Positions 16,769 to 23,913 of a stretch of 58,187 nt of DNA are shown in pieces. The notes under the pieces were generated by a model. That model was not told the DNA's origin, did no database searches, and saw only the letters and a list, made by a program, of their open reading frames with translations. Each line of letters opens with the position of its first letter. Position 1 is the stretch's first letter. The translations under genes were made by a program, and so were the position numbers. This stretch comes from Clostridia bacterium (GTDB lineage Bacteria; Bacillota; Clostridia; Oscillospirales; QAKW01): the NCBI GenBank assembly GCA_017464525.1, contig JAFTZM010000042.1, positions 1 through 58,187 on the forward strand. The letters run 5' to 3'.

Positions 16769-17800
16769 ATGGCAACCATCAGTTTATGCATGATCGTTAA
16801 AAATGAGGAAGAGGTGCTGGCTCGCTGCCTGAATTCTGCCAAGGATGCGGTGGACGAGATCATTATTGTGGATACCGGCAGTACGGATTCTACGCGGGAG
16901 ATCGCCCAAAGCTTTACAGATCAGGTTTATTCCTTTGATTGGATCGATGATTTTTCTGCTGCCCGAAATTATTCCTTTTCTAAGGCGGCTATGGACTACT
17001 GTATGTGGCTGGATGCCGATGATGTTCTGGAGGAACCCCAGCGGTTGGCAGAATTGAAAAAGGAGCTTACCTGCCAGATGGTGATGATGCCTTATCGTGT
17101 TGGTGGCCTGACCTACTATCGGGAACGGCTGATTCGCCGGGATGGGGGCATGAAGTGGGAAGGAGCGGTGCATGAAGCCATTTCCCCGGTGGGAGAAATT
17201 ATATATAGCGATATTTCAGTGACCCATCGTAAAGAAAAAGCCACCGATCCTGATCGTAATCTACGGATCTACGAAAAGGAACTGGCGGCGGGAAAGGTAC
17301 TGCCTCCAAGGGATCAGTTTTATTATGCCCGGGAGCTGACCTACCACGGAAAAGAGGCAGCAGCAGCTGAGATCCTGGAAGAAATGCTGCAAAAAGGGGA
17401 GGGGTGGCTGGAAAATCTTCTGGAGGCCTGCCGCCTGCTGGGGGAGTGTCGCCGGAAAATGGGAGATCCGGAAAAAGCAAAGGCCGCTTTGCTGCACAGC
17501 TTTTCCCTGGCAGCACCCCGTGCAGAGATCTGCTGCGATCTGGGGGATCTCTTTTTTGAAAAGGAAGATTACTTTACGGCCATTTTCTGGTATGAAACAG
17601 CGGCGCAGCGCCCCCGCCCGGACCGATCCGGCGGATTTGTGCTGCCGGATCGTTATGGGCTGTATCCTGCTTTGCAGCTTTGCGTCTGCTGTTACCGAAT
17701 CGGGGAGCGGGAAAAGGCTATGGCCTGGAATGAATATGCCGCTGCAGAACAGCCCGATCACCCGGCAGTACTCTTCAACCGCCGGTTTTTCCAGCAATAA
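16769..17800 (+). CDS. family 2 glycosyltransferase with C-terminal TPR-like helices
   Basis: A 343-residue cytoplasmic GT-A enzyme. The first 200 residues show SLCMIVKNEEEVLARCL, VDTGSTD (34-40, nucleotide binding) and LDADD (81-85, the DXD metal site), typical of SunS/TPR-type GT2 enzymes that glycosylate proteins. From about 190 on there are helical repeats of TPR character (AAAEILEEML; KAKAALLHSFSLA; AIFWYETAAQ). The start at 16769 is preferred because GAAAGAGG lies five bases before it. It sits 69 bases after the collagen-like spore protein, so transfer of sugar to its Thr residues is a reasonable inference, parallel to bclA-adjacent glycosyltransferases. Not shown by sequence alone. Confidence 0.85.
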   Translation: MATISLCMIVKNEEEVLARCLNSAKDAVDEIIIVDTGSTDSTREIAQSFTDQVYSFDWIDDFSAARNYSFSKAAMDYCMWLDADDVLEEPQRLAELKKELTCQMVMMPYRVGGLTYYRERLIRRDGGMKWEGAVHEAISPVGEIIYSDISVTHRKEKATDPDRNLRIYEKELAAGKVLPPRDQFYYARELTYHGKEAAAAEILEEMLQKGEGWLENLLEACRLLGECRRKMGDPEKAKAALLHSFSLAAPRAEICCDLGDLFFEKEDYFTAIFWYETAAQRPRPDRSGGFVLPDRYGLYPALQLCVCCYRIGEREKAMAWNEYAAAEQPDHPAVLFNRRFFQQ

Positions 17801-17826
17801 AAAACGCCCCGATGGGGCGTTTTTTT
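17801..17826. terminator. bidirectional terminator between glycosyltransferase and 57-residue gene
   Basis: AAAACGCCCC paired with GGGGCGTTTT around GAT, with a T run on the plus side and an A run that serves the minus-strand gene. It overlaps the minus-strand stop codon by two bases. Confidence 0.85.
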
Positions 17827-17998
17827 AAAAGGAAATAGCGTCTTCCTCTTCAGAAAAATCATTTTCAAAGGCCAGATTGGCGGGGGCGATAGCAGCTTTC
17901 TTTTTTGAAACGTGCTTTAAGATCAAAATAGTAGCAGTAACTGCTGCGGCAACGCTCAAGAGAACGGATACCAGGATGATAATGTGGCTTTTTTTCAT
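17825..17998 (-). CDS. 57-residue single-pass membrane protein, unknown function
   Basis: A short gene with its own ribosome-binding site (GAAAGGGG, eight bases before the ATG). The protein begins MKKSHIII, has one transmembrane helix (about 5-28, Val/Leu/Ala-rich), a basic patch HVSKKKAA, and an acidic tail ending NDFSEEEDAISF. The topology predicted from the basic patch puts the tail inside the cell. It lies 58 bases downstream of the GtrA-like gene on the same strand and ends in a shared bidirectional terminator. I recognise no family. Acidic tails like this often bind a cytosolic partner, but that is speculation. Confidence 0.6.
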   Translation of the reverse strand: MKKSHIIILVSVLLSVAAAVTATILILKHVSKKKAAIAPANLAFENDFSEEEDAISF

Positions 17999-18056
17999 GG
18001 TTTAAAACCCCTTTCAATCTGCTTTTTTAATAGTTTATCATAGTTATTTCCAAAAA

Positions 18057-18506
18057 TCAATCATTTTCGGGCTCTTTAAATATTAAAAATTGGTAAACAG
18101 CAAAGTAAAAGATCTCTGCCAGAGCCTGCATGATGTAATTGATCAGAATCGTATGCCCCAGCCAGCCCACCAGGAGGATGGTCAGGTAGTTGAAAATAAA
18201 GATCCCCACAGTGATGATCATCACCGCCAGCATTACCTGGCGGGCGGTATAGAAACCGCCGGTGCCGCCTTCCTCATAGACCCAGTATTTCAAAGCCAAA
18301 AACATCAGCACGAACCGCACCCCAAAGGGGATCATCTCCCCGAAGTTGATCGTACCGCCCAGCAGCCGTTTCAGCACGAACTGGATCAGTGCTGTTACCA
18401 GGGCGACTGTTATGTAGCGCAGCACTTGCTTTTTGTGGGCGATCAGATATTCATAAAACCGGTCGGCGTGCCGGTTGGGGTCCCTTTTTTTTAAAGGCTT
18501 GGCCAT
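18057..18506 (-). CDS. GtrA-like membrane protein
   Basis: A 149-residue protein with a basic N-terminal tail (MAKPLKKRDPNRHADRF) and four hydrophobic helices (about 28-48, 56-74, 88-110, 118-140). This matches the GtrA/DPMS1-like family, which is implicated in moving lipid-linked sugars across the membrane. ATG start; the ribosome-binding site GAGGTA lies seven bases upstream. The leader holds a stem-loop (18557-18590). It probably shares a transcript with the 57-residue gene. The family call is from topology and composition more than from a sharp motif, so a generic four-helix membrane protein remains possible. Confidence 0.6.
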   Translation of the reverse strand: MAKPLKKRDPNRHADRFYEYLIAHKKQVLRYITVALVTALIQFVLKRLLGGTINFGEMIPFGVRFVLMFLALKYWVYEEGGTGGFYTARQVMLAVMIITVGIFIFNYLTILLVGWLGHTILINYIMQALAEIFYFAVYQFLIFKEPEND

Positions 18507-18556
18507 AATAGTACCTCACTTTTGATCGTTTTTTATATTCTACCACAAATTTGGGC

Positions 18557-18590
18557 AGATGAAAAGGGCTGTACCGAAAAAATACAGCCC
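18557..18590 (-). terminator. stem-loop with U run in the leader of the GtrA-like gene
   Basis: On the minus strand GGGCTGTA pairs with TACAGCCC around a T-rich loop and is followed by TTTTC. It lies 50 bases upstream of the GtrA-like start, so it is either an attenuator or a terminator for a short upstream transcript. No gene was found upstream. Confidence 0.4.
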
Positions 18591-18703
18591 CTCTCACCAA
18601 ACAAAAGAGAAATATGAAAAGCGTTGCAGACTGATCTGCTAACAAGATAAATTATAGCAAAGAAATATGAAATATGTGTGAACGCATTGTTAAAAGTAAA
18701 GAT

Positions 18704-18732
18704 TTGACTTTTTCCGGAAAAGGGAGTATACT
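18704..18732 (+). promoter_or_regulatory. predicted sigma-A promoter for the Mrp-type ATPase
   Basis: TTGACT (18704-18709), a 17-base spacer and TATACT (18727-18732), 38 bases upstream of the ATG. AAGGAAG precedes the start codon. Confidence 0.7.
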
Positions 18733-18770
18733 ACTATCGTTATTATTATCTGTAAGGAAGTGTGATTTAA

Positions 18771-19595
18771 ATGGGTTGTACGCATAACTGTGAGAGCTGC
18801 GGCTCCTCCTGCTCCGGCAAGGGCAATCAGCAGGAAAGTATGATGGAAAAGCCCCATGAGCTTAGCAATGTAAAGAAGATCATCGGTATTGTCTCCGGGA
18901 AGGGCGGTGTAGGGAAGAGCATGGTCACCTCCCTTTCTGCCGTTGCCATGCAGCGCCGGGGATACCAGACCGCCATTCTGGATGCGGATATTACCGGTCC
19001 CTCTATTCCAAAGGCTTTCGGCATCAAGAGCAAGGCAGAGTCCGATGGGACTGCACTTTACCCGGTAGTCTCCAAAATGGGTACCAAGGTAATGTCCCTC
19101 AATCTGCTGATCGAGGACGAGGAATCCCCCGTAGTGTGGCGGGGCCCTGTTATTGCAGGTGCGGTGAAGCAGTTCTGGACCGATGTGGTGTGGAATGATG
19201 TGGACTATATGTTTGTGGATATGCCTCCCGGTACCGGGGATGTGCCTTTGACGGTATTTCAGTCTCTGCCGGTGGATGGGATCATTGTGGTGACCTCTCC
19301 CCAGGATCTGGTTTCCATGATCGTGACAAAGGCGGTTAAAATGGCTCAGATGATGAATATTCCCATTCTGGGCATTGTGGAAAACTATAGTTTCCTCCGC
19401 TGCCCCGATTGCGGCAAGGAGATCAAGGTTTTTGGTGAGAGCCATGTGGAAGAGGTGGCAGAAAAGAACGGTCTGAAGGTTCTGGCCAAACTGCCCATCG
19501 ATCCCGAGCTGGCCTCCCTTTGTGATCGGGGGATGATCGAGCTCTATGAAGGCGAGTATGCCGAGCCGATCGCCGATCAACTGGACGTGCAGTAA
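18771..19595 (+). CDS. mrp: Mrp/NBP35-family iron-sulfur cluster carrier ATPase
   Basis: A 274-residue P-loop ATPase that binds and hands over Fe-S clusters to apo-proteins. The deviant Walker A motif SGKGGVGKS is at 42-50, followed by ILDADITGPSIPKAFGI, the Mrp signature. A CxxC (RCPDCGK, about 205-209) is the cluster-binding site at the dimer interface. The N-terminus has extra cysteines (CTHNCESCGSSC), as in several clostridial and archaeal Mrp proteins, possibly a second cluster site. It is monocistronic, with its own promoter and a terminator right behind. The cysteine desulfurase at 21618 could supply sulfur for the clusters, but the two are not in one operon. Confidence 0.93.
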   Translation: MGCTHNCESCGSSCSGKGNQQESMMEKPHELSNVKKIIGIVSGKGGVGKSMVTSLSAVAMQRRGYQTAILDADITGPSIPKAFGIKSKAESDGTALYPVVSKMGTKVMSLNLLIEDEESPVVWRGPVIAGAVKQFWTDVVWNDVDYMFVDMPPGTGDVPLTVFQSLPVDGIIVVTSPQDLVSMIVTKAVKMAQMMNIPILGIVENYSFLRCPDCGKEIKVFGESHVEEVAEKNGLKVLAKLPIDPELASLCDRGMIELYEGEYAEPIADQLDVQ

Positions 19596-19607
19596 AAAAT
19601 ATAATTT

Positions 19608-19636
19608 AAACGCCTGCTTTTGCGGGCGTTTTTTTG
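19608..19636 (+). terminator. intrinsic terminator after the Mrp gene
   Basis: AAACGCCTGC and GCGGGCGTTT pair around TTTT, followed by seven T. It lies 12 bases after the stop and 27 bases before gpr. Confidence 0.85.
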
Positions 19637-19662
19637 TGCATACTATCTCTGAGGTGATCAAA

Positions 19663-20493
19663 ATGAACATTCCATCGGATCTGATGATCGAGCAATTGGA
19701 GATGGCAAAAATGAAGATCCCCCGGGGGATCCGCAACGAGGTACGGGAGCTGGAGCATTGCACCCTCACCGAGGTGACTGTGGAAAACGAGATGGGTGCC
19801 GTGGCCATTGGCAGGGAGCAGGGACGGTACATTACCGTAGAAACAGCCAAGAGCTATGAGATCGGCGAGCCTGCCTTCGAGGAGATCGCCGCTCTTCTGG
19901 CGGAACGGCTGCGGACCATGGTAGGGGAGTGCCGGAAGATCCTGGTGCTGGGGATCGGGAATCCCAATATTACCCCCGATAGCTTGGGAGCAAAAGCGGT
20001 AGAGCGGATCATTGTGACGGAAGAGATCTGCGCTCTTGCGCCGCCAGTCTATGGGATCAGCGGTATCGAAGGAGCAGAGGTGGCGGAAGGGCTGGTTAAA
20101 AGTATGAAGCCGGAACTGGTGGTGTTGATCGATGCCATGGCCACCGGGCGGCTGGAGCGGCTTTGCAAAACCATTCAGCTGGCCGATAGCGGCCTGACCC
20201 CCGGCGGCGGGGTGGATAATGCCCGCAAGGAGATCTCCAGGAAGACCTTGGGGGTGCCGGTCATTTCCATCGGAATGCCCACGGTGGTGGACTGCCGGGC
20301 GCTTTTGCGCCATGTTTCGGAGGATTGGGAAAATTTCAGCGAAAAACTGCATCCCTTTGAGGAAAGCCTGATCGCCACACCCCGCCAGATGGAGGAGGCC
20401 ACCGATATGGGGGCCAAGATCATTGCCTTTGCCCTAAATAAGGCCTTTCACGGAAACCTATCCACCGAGGAAATTTTGAAATATTTATATTGA
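19663..20493 (+). CDS. gpr: germination protease (SASP-degrading endopeptidase)
   Basis: A 276-residue aspartic-type protease that degrades small acid-soluble spore proteins on germination. Family marks: KILVLGIGNPNITPDSLGA, IYGISG-like GISGIEGAEVAEGL, LVVLIDAMATGR, SGLTPGGGVDNARKEIS, GVPVISIGMPTVVDC and the closing MEEATDMGAKIIAFALN. The start at 19663 (GAGGTGATC eight bases before) gives the natural N-terminus. The protein is roughly 90 residues shorter than Bacillus Gpr, and the N-terminal propeptide region is brief, so zymogen control may differ. It sits directly before spoIIP, the arrangement also seen in Bacillus. It marks the organism as a spore former. Confidence 0.93.
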   Translation: MNIPSDLMIEQLEMAKMKIPRGIRNEVRELEHCTLTEVTVENEMGAVAIGREQGRYITVETAKSYEIGEPAFEEIAALLAERLRTMVGECRKILVLGIGNPNITPDSLGAKAVERIIVTEEICALAPPVYGISGIEGAEVAEGLVKSMKPELVVLIDAMATGRLERLCKTIQLADSGLTPGGGVDNARKEISRKTLGVPVISIGMPTVVDCRALLRHVSEDWENFSEKLHPFEESLIATPRQMEEATDMGAKIIAFALNKAFHGNLSTEEILKYLY

Positions 20494-20528
20494 ACCTTTC
20501 ATAATCTGTTATGAAAGGAAGTGTAGCA

Positions 20529-21557
20529 ATGCGAAAGTGGATAAGCATAGTCATGATCGCTGCGCTGGTGCTCACCGGGGGCTTTACCTGGGAGCATTGG
20601 CTGCCGGCGGTAGCGGATTTTTCCCTGCGCCAGCACCGGGCCATCACCCTGCGGCAGGTGGGGATCGGTCTTTTGAAGTATACCGACCCGGTGATGCGAA
20701 ATGTGGGGCTGTACCTGACTCCCGAATTCACTGAATCCTTGGATGAGCATTTTTTGTATTTTACCAAACCGCAGCAGGAAGAAGCTCCTGCCGATACAGA
20801 GGATGATGCCATCAAGGCTGCCAATCTCTCGGCTCTTTCCGGCACCTATCACCAGATCAGCGGTACAGCGGTGGCCAATGCCACGGATTTTGATGTGAGC
20901 GCGCTTTTGGAGAATACGGTTGCCATGCCGGAATTTACAGCCGGAAAGCCGGCGGTTCTGATCTACCATACCCATACCACCGAATGTTACCGTAACGCCG
21001 ATGGCATCAGTAACACCACCGATGAGAGCAAAAATGTAGTGGCGGTGGGGGAGGCCATGAAAAAGATCTTCGAAGCGGCAGGCTATCAGACCATTCATAT
21101 CACCGAGATCTTTAATCAGCCGGATTTCAGCGGCGCCTATGCCAATTCCCGGGCGGTAGTGGAGCAGGTCCTGAAGGAAAACCCCACCATTCAGGTGGTG
21201 CTGGATGTTCATCGGGATGCCATCAGCAGCAACGGCATCGACTATTACCCGGTCACCGAGGTGAACGGCAGGCAGGCGGCGCAGATCATGCTGGTCTGCG
21301 GGACCGATGCCAAGGGATTGTCCCATCCCAACTGGCGGCAAAATTTTACATATGCCCTGCAGCTTTCCCGCCAGATGGGTGCTCTTTACGGTCAGCTATC
21401 CCGACCGGTCAATCTGCGGCGGGATCGCTTTAATACCCATTTTACCCCCTACACCCTGCTGCTGGAGGTGGGTAGCGCCGCCAATACCCTGGATCAGGCC
21501 ATCTACGGCGGGGAATTGACGGCAAAAGCAATGATAGACCTTTGGAAAAGTGCTTGA
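20529..21557 (+). CDS. spoIIP: stage II sporulation protein P
   Basis: A 342-residue membrane-anchored peptidoglycan amidase/endopeptidase that thins septal wall during forespore engulfment, normally with SpoIID and SpoIIM. One N-terminal transmembrane segment (about 5-22) precedes a stalk. The catalytic domain holds LIYHTHTTE (about 144-152, zinc His and Glu), VVLDVHRDAIS (His228 and Asp230), HPNWRQNFTYAL and LLLEVGSAANT (late catalytic Glu), all typical of SpoIIP. The start at 20529 was chosen because AAAGGAAG lies just upstream; an ATG at 20511 precedes that site. It follows gpr by 35 bases, so the two are probably co-transcribed in the sporulating cell. Confidence 0.95.
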   Translation: MRKWISIVMIAALVLTGGFTWEHWLPAVADFSLRQHRAITLRQVGIGLLKYTDPVMRNVGLYLTPEFTESLDEHFLYFTKPQQEEAPADTEDDAIKAANLSALSGTYHQISGTAVANATDFDVSALLENTVAMPEFTAGKPAVLIYHTHTTECYRNADGISNTTDESKNVVAVGEAMKKIFEAAGYQTIHITEIFNQPDFSGAYANSRAVVEQVLKENPTIQVVLDVHRDAISSNGIDYYPVTEVNGRQAAQIMLVCGTDAKGLSHPNWRQNFTYALQLSRQMGALYGQLSRPVNLRRDRFNTHFTPYTLLLEVGSAANTLDQAIYGGELTAKAMIDLWKSA

Positions 21558-21617
21558 TTATGCGGTTTTTTCGTTGTATAATATTATAATATAAAATTTT
21601 GTAATCGGGAGAAACCA

Positions 21618-22739
21618 ATGATCTATTTAGACAACAGCGCCACTACCCGCCCCTATGAGGAGGTCACGGCGCTGATCGCAGAGGAGGAACGGCTGCGGTT
21701 TGCCAATGCCTCCGCTCTTTATAAGCCCGCCCTGGAGGCAGAGGCCGGGATCCTAGCTGCCAAGCGGCAGATCGCATCTGTATTAAGATGTACTCCGGAA
21801 GAGGTGCTGATCACTACCGGCGGTACCTATTCCAATAATCTGGCCCTTTTCGGAGCTTGTGATGCCCGCAAACGGATGGGAAACCGGGTGGTCATGAGCA
21901 AGGTGGAGCATCCCAGCGTCTATGTCTGCGGCGATATTTTGATGAGCCGGGGCTTTGAGGTGGTTTATGCAGAGCCCACCCTTGCTTCCTTTGAGGAGGC
22001 CATCAATGATAAAACCATTCTTGTGGCCGCCATGCTGGTCAATAATGAGACCGGTCTGCGGCTGCCGGTGGAACGGATCGCCGGGATCATCAAACGTAAA
22101 AAAGCGCCTGCGCATTTTCATGTGGACGGTGTACAGGCCTTTGGAAAGATCCCAACCTCTGTGGCGGCTTTGAAATGCGATAGCTTTTCCATCTCCGCCC
22201 ATAAGCTGAAAGGCCCCAAGGGCATCGGAGCGCTTTACCTGAAAAAGGGTGTACGGATCAAAAATATCCTCTTTGGCGGGGAGCAGGAGGGCGGCATGGT
22301 GCCCGGCACCTATAACAGCCCTGCTGCTGCCGGCTTTTCAAAGGCAATTGAATTATATCAAAAGGAAGATCCGGCGCATTTCGAGGCTCTTCGCCGGCGG
22401 TTTCTGGAGCGGGCTGCCGGACTGCCCTTTATTCAGATCAATTCCCCGGCAGATGGGGTGCCCTATATTTTGAATATCTCCTGCATGGGGTATCTGGGCG
22501 AGAATGTTCTGCATTTTTTGGAAGGGAAGGAGATCTATGTTTCCCAAGGCTCCGCCTGCTCCTCCAAAAAGGCCCGCAGCGGCTCGGTCTTGGGGCGGCT
22601 GGGCCATGATGAGCCCACTGTCATGGGGGCGCTGCGCATCAGCTTCGGGATTGAAAATACTTTGGAGGAAGTGGATGCCCTGATGGATGCCCTGGCAGAG
22701 GTACCTGCAAAAATTCAGAAATTATATAAGGATGTATAA
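21618..22739 (+). CDS. cysteine desulfurase (NifS/IscS-like, thiI partner)
   Basis: A 373-residue PLP enzyme that takes sulfur from cysteine as a persulfide. The PLP lysine is K196 in SFSISAHKLKG, the cofactor-contact motif is VDGVQAFGK, and the sulfur-accepting cysteine is C314 in SQGSACSSK. MIYLDNSATT is the standard N-terminus. The stop codon is three bases from thiI. In Firmicutes this partner (NifZ-type) passes sulfur to ThiI for 4-thiouridine in tRNA, so that is the most likely job here. It may also feed Fe-S assembly. An AT-rich promoter region of 60 bases precedes it. Confidence 0.95.
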   Translation: MIYLDNSATTRPYEEVTALIAEEERLRFANASALYKPALEAEAGILAAKRQIASVLRCTPEEVLITTGGTYSNNLALFGACDARKRMGNRVVMSKVEHPSVYVCGDILMSRGFEVVYAEPTLASFEEAINDKTILVAAMLVNNETGLRLPVERIAGIIKRKKAPAHFHVDGVQAFGKIPTSVAALKCDSFSISAHKLKGPKGIGALYLKKGVRIKNILFGGEQEGGMVPGTYNSPAAAGFSKAIELYQKEDPAHFEALRRRFLERAAGLPFIQINSPADGVPYILNISCMGYLGENVLHFLEGKEIYVSQGSACSSKKARSGSVLGRLGHDEPTVMGALRISFGIENTLEEVDALMDALAEVPAKIQKLYKDV

Positions 22740-22742
22740 AAA

Positions 22743-23906
22743 ATGGAACAGTTGATTTTAGCCAAATGCGGGGAGATCGTGCTGAAGGGTCTCAATCGCA
22801 GCAAATTTGATCTGATGCTTATCAAAAATCTAAAGCGTAGCATCGCTGATCTGGGAGAGTTTGATATTAGCCTGGCCCAGTCCACCGTGTATATCCGGAG
22901 TCTCAGCGGCGCTGATATGGAGGAGGTATTTGCCCGCACCAAGCGTGTGTTCGGCTTTGCCGCCGTCTGCATGGCCTATATGTGCGAAAAGAGCATGGAG
23001 TCTATCCTGGGGCTGGCGCCTGAGTGCCTGGCAGAGACGCTGGAGGAGGTCAATACCTTCAAGGTGGAGGCCAAGCGCAGCGATAAACGGTTCCCGCTGA
23101 AATCTCCCGAGATCTGCCGCGAGGTGGGGGGCGAGTTGCTGAAAAGCTTCCCCCACCTGCGGGTGGATGTTCATCATCCGGATGTGACGGTTACGGTAGA
23201 GGTGCGGGATTTCGGTGCTTATATCCATGCGGTGCGGGAACCCGGCGCCGGTGGGATGCCCTATGGCTCCAACGGCCGTGCCTGCCTGCTGCTTTCCGGC
23301 GGGATCGATAGTCCGGTGGCCGGCTATATGATGGCCAAACGGGGCTTGAAACTAACCGGTATCCACTTTTTCAGCCCGCCCTATACCGGGGAACGGGCCA
23401 AGCAAAAGGTGGTCACCCTGGCTAAGGAATTACAGGCCTATTGCCCCGGGATGAAGTTGCACGTGGTGCATTTTACCGAGGCGCAGGAGGCTATTCGGGA
23501 TCATTGCAGCGAGGAATATTTCACCGTTATCATGCGCAGAATGATGATGCGGGTGGCCTATGAACTGATGAAAAAGACCCGCAGCGGTGCGCTGATCACC
23601 GGCGAAAGTCTGGGTCAGGTGGCCAGCCAGACCATGGACGCTCTGCAGCTGACCGATAGCGTGACCAACGCCTTGGTGCTGCGCCCCTTGATCGGCATGG
23701 ATAAAGAGGAGATCGTGCAGATCTCCCGCAGGATCGGTACCTTTGATACCTCTATCCAGCCCTACGAGGATTGCTGCACTGTATTTACCCCCAAGCACCC
23801 CAAAACCAAGCCCACCCTCCGGGATATTGAGCGGGAAGAGGCGAAGTTGGATATTGAGGGCCTGGTAGACCGGGCAGTTCATCTGAACTACGAAATTATC
23901 GAATGA
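22743..23906 (+). CDS. thiI: tRNA sulfurtransferase ThiI (no rhodanese domain)
   Basis: A 387-residue enzyme that adenylates U8 of tRNA and exchanges it for sulfur to make 4-thiouridine. It has an N-terminal ferredoxin-like plus THUMP RNA-binding region (about 1-165) and the PP-loop SGGIDS (185-190) in the AANH domain. LITGESLGQVASQT and PYEDCCTVFTPKHPKT are C-terminal family motifs. The rhodanese domain of enterobacterial ThiI is absent, as in Bacillus, so sulfur must come from the upstream desulfurase three bases away. The next gene begins eight bases after the stop, so at least three genes form this operon. Confidence 0.96.
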   Translation: MEQLILAKCGEIVLKGLNRSKFDLMLIKNLKRSIADLGEFDISLAQSTVYIRSLSGADMEEVFARTKRVFGFAAVCMAYMCEKSMESILGLAPECLAETLEEVNTFKVEAKRSDKRFPLKSPEICREVGGELLKSFPHLRVDVHHPDVTVTVEVRDFGAYIHAVREPGAGGMPYGSNGRACLLLSGGIDSPVAGYMMAKRGLKLTGIHFFSPPYTGERAKQKVVTLAKELQAYCPGMKLHVVHFTEAQEAIRDHCSEEYFTVIMRRMMMRVAYELMKKTRSGALITGESLGQVASQTMDALQLTDSVTNALVLRPLIGMDKEEIVQISRRIGTFDTSIQPYEDCCTVFTPKHPKTKPTLRDIEREEAKLDIEGLVDRAVHLNYEIIE

Positions 23907-23913
23907 GGAATGT

